Below, in pieces: positions 22,838 to 31,884 of a stretch of DNA of 37,687 bases; position 1 is the first letter of the stretch; each line of letters begins with the position of its first letter. The position numbers and the translations under genes are program-made. The notes below the pieces were generated by a model. The model was given only the letters and a program-made list of their open reading frames with translations, was not told where the DNA came from and ran no database searches. Origin of the DNA: G963677485 sp964519405. GTDB taxonomy: Bacteria; Armatimonadota; HRBIN16. The DNA is taken from the NCBI GenBank assembly GCA_964519405.1, contig CAZFLA010000018.1, positions 1-37,687 of the forward strand, given 5' to 3'.

Positions 22838-25162
22838 ATGGATGCCCACGCACTAAAAATACTAGAATACGACACCATTCGTCAGATGGTAGCCGAACGC
22901 ACGCTGACACCAGAGGGGTTGAAGCGAGCAGCAAACATCGCTCCATGCAATACCCGTTCGCGCATTGAAAGATGGCAGCGACTAACATCGGAGAACCGAT
23001 GGATTTATGATCAGGCAGAAGAAATCCCACTGCGCGGTATACGCCCCTTGGGTGATGCCATCGCTCGCACAAAACTCCATGCCATACTACATGCTGAGGA
23101 ATTGTTGGCAATTAGCGATGTGATAGAGTGCTCGCGGCGAGTAAAGGGCTTTGTCCAACAACGCAGAGAACAGCTTCCATCATTATGGGAGATGGCGGAA
23201 CTACTGGAGCAGTGTCCGGGTGTTATGGAGCGCATCAGGCATTGTATCAATGACGATGGTATGGTCACTGATTCGGCGTCACCAGAGCTAGCGCGTATTC
23301 GCAGCAGCATGAAGACAGTTATCAATCGAATGAACAGTCGTATGCAATCCTACATCACCAGCAGTCGCTACCAATCGGCACTGCAAGACAACATCATAAC
23401 GACCCGTGGCAACAGATATTGCTTGGCTGTAAAGAGCGAGAATAGATCACAAGTTCCTGGTATAGTGCATGATGTTTCAGGCAGCGGCGCCACGGTGTTT
23501 ATCGAACCGCAGGATGTTGTTGAGATGGGCAACCAACACCGTGAGCTGCAGGCAGCCGAGATGATGGAAGTGCAAAGAATTCTATCCGAACTCAGCGAAT
23601 TGGCTTCTAAGAACTACTTGCCGATAGAAGGTAACCTAGAGTTCCTGACCGAGATGGATATCCATGCTGCCATGGGCAGGCTATCCGCAGATATGGATGC
23701 TGTTAAACCATCATTAAGTGCACCAGGGCATTTTCTGCTGAAGAACGCCAGACATCCGCTGTTAAAACCCCCAGTTGTTCCGATAAGCCTAGACCTTACG
23801 CAACGACGCGTGCTGCTCATCACCGGTCCGAATACCGGTGGTAAAACCGTTACGCTGAAGACCATGGGGCTGTTATCGCTGATGGCGATGTCTGGAATGC
23901 ATGTGCCCGCTGAAACTGCCGTGATTCCCGTGTTTGACGATGTGCTCACCGATATCGGTGACGAACAGAGTATCGAACAGAGCTTGTCTACATTCTCTGC
24001 GCATATAAAGAACATTGCGCGCATTCTGCGCTCAATCAAAGAGAACTGCCTGGTGCTGTTTGACGAGTTAGGGGCAGGCACAGACCCTCAAGAGGGATCT
24101 GCGCTGGCGACGGCAGTCATGGAAGAGCTAATTTCTAAACAGTGCCTAGCTGCGACCACAACACACTACGGAGAGCTTAAGATATTCGGTATGGCGAACC
24201 CGCATGTGTATTGCATAAGTGTGGCCTTTGATGAGGCTACACTTAAGCCCACATATAAGCTGCTGCCTGGTGCAGGATCAAGCCATGCAATCACAATCGC
24301 CGCCAAGCTGGGGCTGCCGGAATCTGTGTTGTCCGCGGCCAGAAAACATGTTGCGCAAAATGCCGATGATATGAGCTCGTTAATGCAGGCTGTTCAACAA
24401 AAACAACAGCAGACGAACATGCAGTCACAGGAAATTGAGCAGCAGCTAGTTAAGCAGAAGGAACTCAACGCCAAACTGCAGAACGCCATCAGCAAGCTGG
24501 AGCGTGAAAAACAACAAGCAATAGATGAAGCCGTGAGTAAAGCCGTGGCCGATTTCGACACGCTTGTGGCGAAAGCCGATGAATACTATGCGAAACTGCA
24601 GGCGCAGCAACGAGAGAATCGAGAATCGCAGGAAGCACGCAAGAGCATCCGTGAGATCGCTCAAATTGCACGTAAAAAGCAGCGAACAACAGACACTACG
24701 AATCACAGGGAGGAACTCCATGTGGGTGACACTGTGAGGCTTAACCAACTTGGCGCACAAGGGCAAGTTCTTCGCCTCAAAGAGGACAGTTTGATCGTTG
24801 TGGTCGGCGTGATGGAGATGACGTTAAGATACAACGAAGTCAGTAAAGTTGTCGGCTCTAAAAAAGTAGTCGCTGTGAAGTCTGGCATAGATATGGGCTT
24901 AGCTAAGTCGCTGAAAGCAAAATCAGAGATACATATCCGTCAGCTGCATATTGATGAAGCCATGATGGAGCTTGATACATATTTGAATGACAGCTTCATG
25001 GCGGGGATGTCACCTGTGCGGATCATTCATGGCAAAGGTACAGGCGCCCTTCGCAGTGCTGTTCATCAGTTCTTGAAGTCTCATCCGTTGGTAAAGTCAT
25101 ATCGCCTTGCCGATGCAGATGAAGGTGGAGCGGGAGCTACAGTAGCGGTATTGAAGCTGTAG
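22838..25162 (+). CDS. mutS2: MutS2 family ATPase with C-terminal Smr domain
   Basis: The 774-aa protein matches MutS2 in length and order. The core and clamp regions (about 1-310) contain the RYCLAVKSENRSQVPGIVHD motif. The ATPase has Walker A GPNTGGKT (330-337) and DELGAGTDPQEGSALA (from 409). Then come a long coiled coil (about 505-620), a KOW-like barrel (about 630-680) and an Smr domain (about 695-774) with IIHGKGTGALR. In Bacillus MutS2 senses collided ribosomes and splits them; other homologues suppress recombination. In the Smr domain the usual L-D-L-R-G motif is replaced by IHIRQ, losing the aspartate and glycine. The ATG at 22838 has only a weak ribosome-binding site. The stop is 16 nt from that of the convergent comEA gene. 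Confidence 0.97.
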   Translation: MDAHALKILEYDTIRQMVAERTLTPEGLKRAANIAPCNTRSRIERWQRLTSENRWIYDQAEEIPLRGIRPLGDAIARTKLHAILHAEELLAISDVIECSRRVKGFVQQRREQLPSLWEMAELLEQCPGVMERIRHCINDDGMVTDSASPELARIRSSMKTVINRMNSRMQSYITSSRYQSALQDNIITTRGNRYCLAVKSENRSQVPGIVHDVSGSGATVFIEPQDVVEMGNQHRELQAAEMMEVQRILSELSELASKNYLPIEGNLEFLTEMDIHAAMGRLSADMDAVKPSLSAPGHFLLKNARHPLLKPPVVPISLDLTQRRVLLITGPNTGGKTVTLKTMGLLSLMAMSGMHVPAETAVIPVFDDVLTDIGDEQSIEQSLSTFSAHIKNIARILRSIKENCLVLFDELGAGTDPQEGSALATAVMEELISKQCLAATTTHYGELKIFGMANPHVYCISVAFDEATLKPTYKLLPGAGSSHAITIAAKLGLPESVLSAARKHVAQNADDMSSLMQAVQQKQQQTNMQSQEIEQQLVKQKELNAKLQNAISKLEREKQQAIDEAVSKAVADFDTLVAKADEYYAKLQAQQRENRESQEARKSIREIAQIARKKQRTTDTTNHREELHVGDTVRLNQLGAQGQVLRLKEDSLIVVVGVMEMTLRYNEVSKVVGSKKVVAVKSGIDMGLAKSLKAKSEIHIRQLHIDEAMMELDTYLNDSFMAGMSPVRIIHGKGTGALRSAVHQFLKSHPLVKSYRLADADEGGAGATVAVLKL

Positions 25163-25178
25163 ATAGCATCTGATTGCG

Positions 25179-25847
25179 TTAAAACTGCAAATAGGGCTTC
25201 ATATCTGCTAGCTTTTGAGGTCCTATGCCCTTCACATCCAGTAACTCCTCAGCTGAGTTAAATTGACCGTTCTTGGAGCGGTAATCTATGATTCTCTGAG
25301 CGATCACAGGGCCAACACCTGGTAAACTATCAAGCTCCGATAAACCGGCTGTGTTCACATTTACTATACTGCTTCCTGATGTCGTCGACTCAGCTGATGG
25401 CGATGTGTTCTCAGACGGTGCATTCGAATTGCTGTCGGGGGTGACTCGGCTCTGTTTTTCGCCTTTTGCGGGCACATATAGCTGTTGACCATCGGATAAT
25501 TTGGCGGCTAAATTGATGCGGTTGGCATCTGCTTGCGCTGTCATACCACCAGCAAGCTGGACGGCATCGTAAGCCGTGCTGTCAGAAGCTATCGTCATGA
25601 CTGACGGCTTTTTCACTTGTCCACAGATGTAAACGCGGATCTTATTGCCGTTCGACAGTGTTTGAGGTGATTCAGGCTGAGCAGTATTGTGATCTAAGTT
25701 GCCTTCAGATTTAGATGTTGACGGAAGGGGGCGGAACCCCTCACTGTTTGCTGCAAGGGGAGCATTGGCTGCGTTTATCCGCCATATACCGATGGCCGCG
25801 ACCAAACAGCATATGGCTGCAACTATGACTTTATGGCTTTTCCTCAT
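25179..25847 (-). CDS. comEA: ComEA-like DNA-binding membrane protein
   Basis: The 222-aa protein has one N-terminal membrane helix (VIVAAICCLVAAIGIWRI, about 7-24) and a polar linker. An SLBB domain follows (about 68-130, IRVYICGQVKKPSVMTI ... DGQQLYVPAKGE), then a Ser-rich spacer and a helix-hairpin-helix pair (about 160-222; VNVNTAGLSELDSLPGVGP and LLDVKGIGPQKLADMKPYL). This is the standard ComEA arrangement, in which the exposed HhH region binds double-stranded DNA during transformation. ComEC, the channel, is not in the window. The start overlaps the end of the upstream membrane protein gene by 17 nt, with GAGG 9 nt before the ATG. It is the last gene of the minus-strand run. Confidence 0.93.
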   Translation of the reverse strand: MRKSHKVIVAAICCLVAAIGIWRINAANAPLAANSEGFRPLPSTSKSEGNLDHNTAQPESPQTLSNGNKIRVYICGQVKKPSVMTIASDSTAYDAVQLAGGMTAQADANRINLAAKLSDGQQLYVPAKGEKQSRVTPDSNSNAPSENTSPSAESTTSGSSIVNVNTAGLSELDSLPGVGPVIAQRIIDYRSKNGQFNSAEELLDVKGIGPQKLADMKPYLQF

Positions 25848-27489
25848 CGTGACTTACCTCGAACAGCGTTAGCTCGCTGTCGGTATATATCGTCCGTAAG
25901 CCTATCTGGTTATTCACTGGTAAGTTGTCGAAAGGACGCTGTAGGGATATCTGCTCCCAAAGTGGTTGACCATGGAAACTGATGACCCATTTGATATTAC
26001 TATTGTTCATCAAAAACTGTTTACGTTCAAGCTCTGATGTTGCTGGGTTGTAGAACCTCAACAAGTCCTTCATCTTTCCGGGGAAGTCCGGTGTCTCCGA
26101 CCAGTGTCCTGCGTATGTGCGGGCTCCAAACTGAACGGGAATGAACACGCCCATAGATACAGGGCACAGAACGACATCGTCGTGTTTGATGAACTGCTGA
26201 AGTTTGTTGAATGATGCCCATCGGTTAGGTTCTATATACGGTTGATGTAATCCTGTGTTCGATACATTGAAATAGAGAAGATCCCCATCACGATATATCC
26301 AGACCAGGTTACTTAGGCTCATGAACAATAGCAATACAGGCAATGCAAGGTTGCGAGACAGTGACTGTTGCTTCTGAAGAATCATCACGATTCCTATGGA
26401 TGCCAACAAGCAGATAGGAATATGCACACCCATCACCATCTTGCGCTCGAAGTTGAGCGGTGCGGATATGCCGATGGCTCGTATGACATGTGGGATATAC
26501 TGTGTGAATAATCCTGCAATAGTCCAGCTCAGCAAGAAGCTGTGAGAACGAGATAGGCCTTCTTGTTTGTTTTGTTTGTAAAGACCGATGATAGCCAGCG
26601 GCAGCAGAAGACCAAATCCTAGAATCACCCAGTAGACTGCAGGGGCAGGGGTAGATGTTCCTACACGTGCGTGAAATACGGGATCATTTTTATATACAAG
26701 ATATTGCCAGATGACACTTGGCGATGCAATAACAGCACAGATGATGCCATGTATCAAAATGCGTTTAATTGCATCTCGATTCTTCACCGCAATTGTGAAT
26801 CCATAGATGACCCATGTGACCGCGATGGGTATAACATCATAGGAGTGGATATTGCCCAACAGAAGACCACACAGCCCAGCACTACATGCCCATTTAAGCT
26901 GACGACGCTCTATACTGAGCCACAGAAACAGATTAGTGCAAATGATCAATATGAGGCTAATGACAAACAGCGGGTTTAAGTAAACGCTAAGAAATGTGAT
27001 GGCTTCTGGCTGCCATGCATCAATTGGTGCCACCATATCCTTAGGTTGGTTGTCGATAAACAGCCAACCAAAACCTGCTGATGTGCCAACGACCCAAAGC
27101 ACAAGTCGTTGATACTTAACGCCTAGCCATTGTTTGGTGGCATACCACACCATACCTAATAGGCCGACAGCTCCTAGAACCCTTGTGATGTGGAAAACTC
27201 CAACCAGGGGTATATGGGTGATTTTCGCGATGATGCCCATGAGCCAAAATAATACGTTGGTATATAAACTCGGATGCGTTTCAGCGGTCCAACAGTTCGT
27301 GAGAAAGAATGAACCATCTGCTGCTTGACGCATCCAAGCCAGATATACCATGTTATCGTCTAGGTTACGGTTGATCCAAACGTAATGCCGATCCACAGCA
27401 ATGAACCACCCCCAAATGTAGGGGAGGGCAGTCAACAACAGTATGGCGCACACCGGCCACCAGAAATGCGAGGATCGGCGTTCAGTCAT
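25831..27489 (-). CDS. Polytopic membrane protein, GT-C glycosyltransferase-like
   Basis: The 552-aa protein has roughly 10-12 hydrophobic helices. After the first helix, an exposed loop reads WINRNLDDNMVYLAWMRQA, where the Asp pair resembles the catalytic acidic motif of GT-C lipid-linked sugar transferases. A C-terminal soluble region (about 425-552, beginning WASFNKLQQFIKHDDVVLCP) follows the last helix, as in DUF-type mannosyltransferase-like proteins. I do not recognise a specific member, and substrate is unknown. Its ATG shares one base with the stop of the DUF4432 gene (TAATG), and its end overlaps comEA, so all three are probably co-translated. Confidence 0.7.
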   Translation of the reverse strand: MTERRSSHFWWPVCAILLLTALPYIWGWFIAVDRHYVWINRNLDDNMVYLAWMRQAADGSFFLTNCWTAETHPSLYTNVLFWLMGIIAKITHIPLVGVFHITRVLGAVGLLGMVWYATKQWLGVKYQRLVLWVVGTSAGFGWLFIDNQPKDMVAPIDAWQPEAITFLSVYLNPLFVISLILIICTNLFLWLSIERRQLKWACSAGLCGLLLGNIHSYDVIPIAVTWVIYGFTIAVKNRDAIKRILIHGIICAVIASPSVIWQYLVYKNDPVFHARVGTSTPAPAVYWVILGFGLLLPLAIIGLYKQNKQEGLSRSHSFLLSWTIAGLFTQYIPHVIRAIGISAPLNFERKMVMGVHIPICLLASIGIVMILQKQQSLSRNLALPVLLLFMSLSNLVWIYRDGDLLYFNVSNTGLHQPYIEPNRWASFNKLQQFIKHDDVVLCPVSMGVFIPVQFGARTYAGHWSETPDFPGKMKDLLRFYNPATSELERKQFLMNNSNIKWVISFHGQPLWEQISLQRPFDNLPVNNQIGLRTIYTDSELTLFEVSHDEEKP

Positions 27490-28493
27490 TATGATAACTC
27501 AGTTGCTATGACGTTAATATGTTTTTCAACGACATCACCGGGCTGCAGATACTGAAGACTACCGTGCTTTCGTTCATCGGCACGACCTGTCACATGGCAG
27601 TTGCTGGGCTCTAGTCCGATGACATATTCACCTTGACCGAGCATTTTCCACAAGGTGAACATAGGGCTTTCGTCTGCTTTCCATTGGACGGATACAGATA
27701 GTTTTCGGCTCTTGTTAACGAGGGAGGCTTTGCACCAGCCGTCTTCCGCAATAGCTTTAGGGTAGAACACCTCTTCTTCATATCCTGCAGTAGGACCGTG
27801 AAGCTTGTTGAAATTAGGGATACCAAGCGCGGCATGGTCATTGCGTGGCTCAATGGCTGATGTATTGCATTCAATAACGGTGTCTGCATCAACCAATGGA
27901 TATCCAAAGTTCATATGATGCAGCAGCATTAATGGTGTTTCTGAAAAGCCTTCATTACACACTGTGTCATGTATCTCAACTTTGGGTGAGCCTAGGGTGA
28001 TGGATATACGCCGTTGTAGTGAGATGTTTTCGCCGAATACTTTGGCTTGGCGAATGGTGCCTTCTACCCAGCACACATATGCATCATCTTGCCATTCAGC
28101 TCCCCAGCTCAAGTTTGATGCCGATAGACTGACAGCTCTACCATGAAGACCTAAGACTTCACCTTCATCCTCGCATGGAGAACCCACTTGGGTGAGGCCG
28201 CAAGTTGCCAGCATCCCACCGCCAAATGTGCGCAGCCATTCGAACTCGTTGGCATCATAGCTGTGTGGATGGGCAAAACCTGCAGGACTGCACCAGGCCA
28301 CGGGCATCCCCTTATAGGATGCAGCCCCGATATCCATGCCTCTATCGCACATTACGTTGATGTCCCATCCGTCCGCGGTGAACAAGCGAACAGCAAACTG
28401 TTCGCCTTCTGATCCATGTTGAAATCTAAAAGGTGTTGCTGCGGCAAGCTGGCTCATTGAGCCGACATAAGGTCGCACTTGCTTCGTAATCAT
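27489..28493 (-). CDS. DUF4432 family protein (aldose 1-epimerase-like fold)
   Basis: The 334-aa protein starts at the ATG at 28493, with GGAGG 7 nt upstream; an in-frame upstream start at 28517 would add eight residues without a site. Visible features are INVMCDRGMDIGAASYKG, then FGGGMLATCGLTQVG, the stretch LLHHMNFGYPLVD and the ending EPSNCHVTGRADE. These fit DUF4432, a group in the galactose mutarotase-like superfamily that usually neighbours sugar metabolism genes. The conserved His and Asp/Glu residues suit a sugar epimerase or isomerase role, but no activity is proven for the family to my knowledge. It lies between the GT-C-like gene and an unknown gene, not near the xylulokinase. Confidence 0.8.
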   Translation of the reverse strand: MITKQVRPYVGSMSQLAAATPFRFQHGSEGEQFAVRLFTADGWDINVMCDRGMDIGAASYKGMPVAWCSPAGFAHPHSYDANEFEWLRTFGGGMLATCGLTQVGSPCEDEGEVLGLHGRAVSLSASNLSWGAEWQDDAYVCWVEGTIRQAKVFGENISLQRRISITLGSPKVEIHDTVCNEGFSETPLMLLHHMNFGYPLVDADTVIECNTSAIEPRNDHAALGIPNFNKLHGPTAGYEEEVFYPKAIAEDGWCKASLVNKSRKLSVSVQWKADESPMFTLWKMLGQGEYVIGLEPSNCHVTGRADERKHGSLQYLQPGDVVEKHINVIATELS

Positions 28494-28542
28494 ACGAAAT
28501 CCTCCAATGGTTCTCACGCTGTGGGTAACTATGTAACTTATA

Positions 28543-29442
28543 CTACAGGTCTATATGTCCAATTTTCCAGTTGAGCCGTGTCAGCCATTCTGCATATTCT
28601 GCAGCAGTCAAAGGCTGTTGGCCTTTTCCTGAAAGCGCCACGATAAGCGCCTCTAGCACGTTAGTGGCAAAAGTCTCGCCACCAAATACGGGCGTGGTAG
28701 TGAACAACCGTGCTGCACCACGTTCTTTCAGCATTTCCACATCCGCTTGACGCACAGTATTTGTCAGGATAGTTTTACCAGCAAGGTTCAACGGGCTGTA
28801 TCGTTTGATGTAAAGCCAGTCTCCAGCGATGACATCTGCCCACCTAAACCAGTCTTCGAACTTCGGAGAACTGGTCTCTTGCTTATTGCCGATGGGGTAT
28901 ACCCATTCAAAAGGAAGTTTTACAACTAGTGGCAACACTATATCTGCAATTATCTTCAGCGTTTTAAGGGAATGCACTGGTAATGGTAAATTGATGCCAA
29001 ACATAGCATCACCGAATACAATCGCCTTAGCGCGTTGAGCCATCGCCTCTGCCATGCCGAATCTATCGACTCCGGCCACTAGGAGAACGTTGGATGATCT
29101 CCAGTCGATCAGACCTTGATCATCAAGTTTTTCTATAGCCGATCGTTCTAGAGTATTCTTAAGACCGCTGCCGTCTAGAATCGGTGTTTTTGTAACATTA
29201 CGTACCATGTTGGCGATATCACGAAACTCATACCGCTTGCCTGGTGTCCACACATATCTATCGCATCCGCCAAGCCCCATCGCGTCAACATGACCATCAA
29301 GCTCCTCAAGTGTTTTTTGAAAGAGCTGTTTATCACCATCAGTACCGCGTCGTTCGATGACAACATCTTCACCCAGTATTGATACTGTTGTGGATTTATT
29401 ACGCTGAGAGCTTCCTAAACTTACAGAAACGATGTGTTTCAT
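28543..29442 (-). CDS. Conserved protein of unknown function (homologues sometimes labelled quinate 5-dehydrogenase)
   Basis: The 299-aa soluble protein opens MKHIVSVSLGSSQRNKSTT, with GEDVVIERRGTDGD and VDAMGLGGCDRYVW soon after. A central LLVAGVDRFGMAEAMAQRAKAIVFGDAMFG and a C-terminal VFGGETFATNVLEALIVAL follow. I recall proteins with this N-terminus in Firmicutes and related genomes under the name quinate 5-dehydrogenase. I cannot see a classic NAD-binding G-x-G-x-x-G motif at the N-terminus to support that. The GVDRFGMAEA and FGGETF glycine-rich segments may form a nucleotide- or substrate-binding site. It sits 15 nt downstream of the tRNA-dihydrouridine synthase gene and has a weak ribosome-binding site. 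Confidence 0.75.
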   Translation of the reverse strand: MKHIVSVSLGSSQRNKSTTVSILGEDVVIERRGTDGDKQLFQKTLEELDGHVDAMGLGGCDRYVWTPGKRYEFRDIANMVRNVTKTPILDGSGLKNTLERSAIEKLDDQGLIDWRSSNVLLVAGVDRFGMAEAMAQRAKAIVFGDAMFGINLPLPVHSLKTLKIIADIVLPLVVKLPFEWVYPIGNKQETSSPKFEDWFRWADVIAGDWLYIKRYSPLNLAGKTILTNTVRQADVEMLKERGAARLFTTTPVFGGETFATNVLEALIVALSGKGQQPLTAAEYAEWLTRLNWKIGHIDL

Positions 29443-29457
29443 GGGGTTGTATTTGTC

Positions 29458-30435
29458 CTAGTTATCTATCTGGTTAAATTGCAGTACATCAGCAAATATA
29501 CGCTTCAGTTCCACTAATGTGCTGCATAGACATATTCGATTGCGAAAAGAGTTTGCACCTTGGCAGCCCTTCACATAGTTTGCCATTTGTCCGCGGATAT
29601 GACGTATGGCTGCTGATTCTTCACGCTGCCGGCATAGTTCCTCAGCGTGCCTTATTGCGATCTCTAACCGTTGTGAGAGGGAGGGAGCTGGAAGCTCTTC
29701 GCCAGTGTTAAGCAGGTGAGCGATCTGTTGGAAAATCCATGGAGCAGACATGGCAGCTCTGCCCACCATCACGGCATCACAGTTTGTTATTTTAAACATG
29801 CTGATGGCATCGTGAGCATTGCGGATATCACCATTGCCGATGATAGGTATAGAGACGACCTGTTTTATCTGAGATATGGCATCCCAGTTAGCTTCGCCTG
29901 TAAAACCCTGCATCGCGGTACGTGCGTGCAATGTGATGGCAGCCACCCCGACTTGTTCAAGCCTTGGAGCTAAATCAAGATAGTTAATGCCGTTGTTATC
30001 CCAACCGCAGCGGATTTTAACTGTAACAGGCACAGATACCGCCTGAACGACTGCATTGGCGATGTCTACAGCATGATCGATATCTTTTAGCAGCGCCGCG
30101 CCAGAACCCGTCTTTACAACCTTAGGCACCCAGCATCCCATGTTGATATCAATGATATCAGCACCATAATCTTCCGCTTGCTTGGCAGCAGACGACATGT
30201 GTTCACAATTCGTGCCGAATATCTGTATACTGACTGGCCGTTCAGTATCGGATGTCTGCATCATGGTGTGTGTCTTCTGGCTATTATACTGAAGTGCCGT
30301 TGCGCTGATAAGCTCAGAACAGACTAACCCTGCACCGAATTCCCGGCAGATTGCTCTATATGGTGCATCGGTAACACCAGCCATGGGGGCTAGTATTACC
30401 GGTGGCGATATCTCGACGCGACCTATTTTTAGCAA
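29458..30435 (-). CDS. dusB: tRNA-dihydrouridine synthase (DusB type)
   Basis: The 325-aa flavoenzyme reads ILAPMAGVTDAPYRAICREFGAGLVCSELIS at the N-terminus of its TIM barrel. The catalytic cysteine region is DINMGCWVPKVVKTGSGAAL, then VTVKIRCGWD, ITLHARTAMQGFTG and the FMN phosphate site IPIIGNGDI ... AVMVGRAAMSAPWIF. Dus enzymes reduce specific uridines in the tRNA D-loop with FMN and NADPH. The family usually has NMGCPV-x-K; here Trp replaces the proline. The start is TTG at 30435, 13 nt after the VanW gene's stop. Position selectivity (DusB versus other bacterial Dus) is assigned from overall similarity. Confidence 0.95.
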   Translation of the reverse strand: MLKIGRVEISPPVILAPMAGVTDAPYRAICREFGAGLVCSELISATALQYNSQKTHTMMQTSDTERPVSIQIFGTNCEHMSSAAKQAEDYGADIIDINMGCWVPKVVKTGSGAALLKDIDHAVDIANAVVQAVSVPVTVKIRCGWDNNGINYLDLAPRLEQVGVAAITLHARTAMQGFTGEANWDAISQIKQVVSIPIIGNGDIRNAHDAISMFKITNCDAVMVGRAAMSAPWIFQQIAHLLNTGEELPAPSLSQRLEIAIRHAEELCRQREESAAIRHIRGQMANYVKGCQGANSFRNRICLCSTLVELKRIFADVLQFNQIDN

Positions 30436-30448
30436 ATGAATAGCTGCT

Positions 30449-31864
30449 CTATTGGTTTACTATCGTTGTTGATGGATCAGCACTCGGCTTGGCTTGAGGT
30501 GCAGCTCCAGTGCCTTTTACCACAACACGAGCCTGGGCACGAATTCTATCTCTGTCGATGAGTTCACGACCAACTTCCTGACCATTTTCCATCTTGACAC
30601 GATAGGTAGTCACTTGATATCCAGACACAGCTTTACTTTGAACGACGCGTTTGCCTGCAGGCAGTTTGTTGGACAAAACGACCTTATCCGGCAGGTGGAT
30701 TGGCTTATAACCCTCTTGAACAGCCTTCCACTCACCCTTATACGAGGCATCACCCAGAATGGTCACTGTCATACGACTGCCCTTGGCTGCACTCTGAATG
30801 ATAACTGGTTTATCAAACGGGTTTTCAAATCGGAAGTCGATTGCGCCATACGATACTGTGGCATCAAGACCAGGCTTGGCATAAGTGACAGGCATGCTAT
30901 GTGGATGTCTTTCTTTAATGACAAGACCTGTTTTCATCACAGCTTGGAAGAGAGTTGTAGAAACCTGACAAACGCCTCCGCCAGCACCTGGCACAGCTTT
31001 TCCTTTAACGAAAATGATCGCTTCTACAAAACCTTCTTCAACGCTGCGTGGGCCTACTACCTTGTTGTAGCTGAACTCGCCGTGCGGAGGCACAACGCTG
31101 TTGTTGATGTTCTTAGCGGCCATCACCACGTTCTTTGTGCGGTTCACCTTGCCTGGGTTGTAGTGTGTTGTCGCTGATGCAAGAACCACCGGTGTGAACC
31201 TGAGGTTCGCCTGCGTTACCTTAGCGGGTTCCACTTCACACTGAATGACGATATTAGCAGTTCCTTGAAGTGCCGCAGTTAGCAACGCTGGACCTGCATC
31301 GTCGGGAATGCGATACCCGGTTTGTTCAGGCAAACTCTTGATCACCCCACCGGATACACCGATGATCTGGGCGTCCTTAGCCGGGCGGTTTATGAGCTTA
31401 GCTATACGCTTGGCAACTGCCCGTGCGGCCGAAGGATCGGACTTATATGCTGTGTTTACGCGAATTCCCTTTTTATGAGAAAACGCATTGACAAGTTTTT
31501 GCCACAAGCTAGTCGGGTTGCTTTCCTCAATGGCGTTATTTAGGGTGGTATCAACGTCAAGTTTATAACCAAGCTCTTGACGTGTATAACTGCGACCCCA
31601 AAGCCGTTTGCCGGTTGTGTCAGTTACATCAACCTGAACAGGCTGCGATTCCAATGTCGAAGCGATCTGTATGAGTGCCGCTTTGGCTTGGTCAACTGAT
31701 TTATCCTGCATAGCTATACCAGCTATGGTTATGTTATGTACATGCTGTACATCACCTGACGACCCCTTAAGCAAGGGAGCCGCAACTGCCAAAACGGCAA
31801 ATATGGTTATTCCTGTCAATACCTTGGCCATCTTTTTAATTTTAGAGGACGATGTGGCTCCCAT
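30449..31864 (-). CDS. VanW family protein with peptidoglycan-binding-like and G5 domains
   Basis: The 471-aa protein has an N-terminal membrane anchor (about 15-34). A PG_binding_4-type region follows (about 45-215; LWGRSYTRQELGYKLDVD). The VanW domain (about 240-360) contains NVVMAAKNINNSVVPPHGEFSYN and the GGGVCQVSTTLFQAVMKTGL block. A C-terminal G5 domain (about 385-450; VVQSKAVSGYQVTTYRVKMENG) and a short tail complete it. VanW proteins occur across Gram-positives and their molecular role is not established, although the domain set implies extracellular cell-wall association. AAGGAG precedes the ATG by 11 nt. It lies 20 nt downstream of cysS. Confidence 0.93.
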   Translation of the reverse strand: MGATSSSKIKKMAKVLTGITIFAVLAVAAPLLKGSSGDVQHVHNITIAGIAMQDKSVDQAKAALIQIASTLESQPVQVDVTDTTGKRLWGRSYTRQELGYKLDVDTTLNNAIEESNPTSLWQKLVNAFSHKKGIRVNTAYKSDPSAARAVAKRIAKLINRPAKDAQIIGVSGGVIKSLPEQTGYRIPDDAGPALLTAALQGTANIVIQCEVEPAKVTQANLRFTPVVLASATTHYNPGKVNRTKNVVMAAKNINNSVVPPHGEFSYNKVVGPRSVEEGFVEAIIFVKGKAVPGAGGGVCQVSTTLFQAVMKTGLVIKERHPHSMPVTYAKPGLDATVSYGAIDFRFENPFDKPVIIQSAAKGSRMTVTILGDASYKGEWKAVQEGYKPIHLPDKVVLSNKLPAGKRVVQSKAVSGYQVTTYRVKMENGQEVGRELIDRDRIRAQARVVVKGTGAAPQAKPSADPSTTIVNQ

Positions 31865-31884
31865 ATGGAGCTCTTCTCCTTTGT

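Noticed and set aside
30494..31177. Plus-strand open frame of 227 codons opposite the VanW gene
   Set aside because: It is antisense to a well-supported VanW/G5 protein and has no family features.
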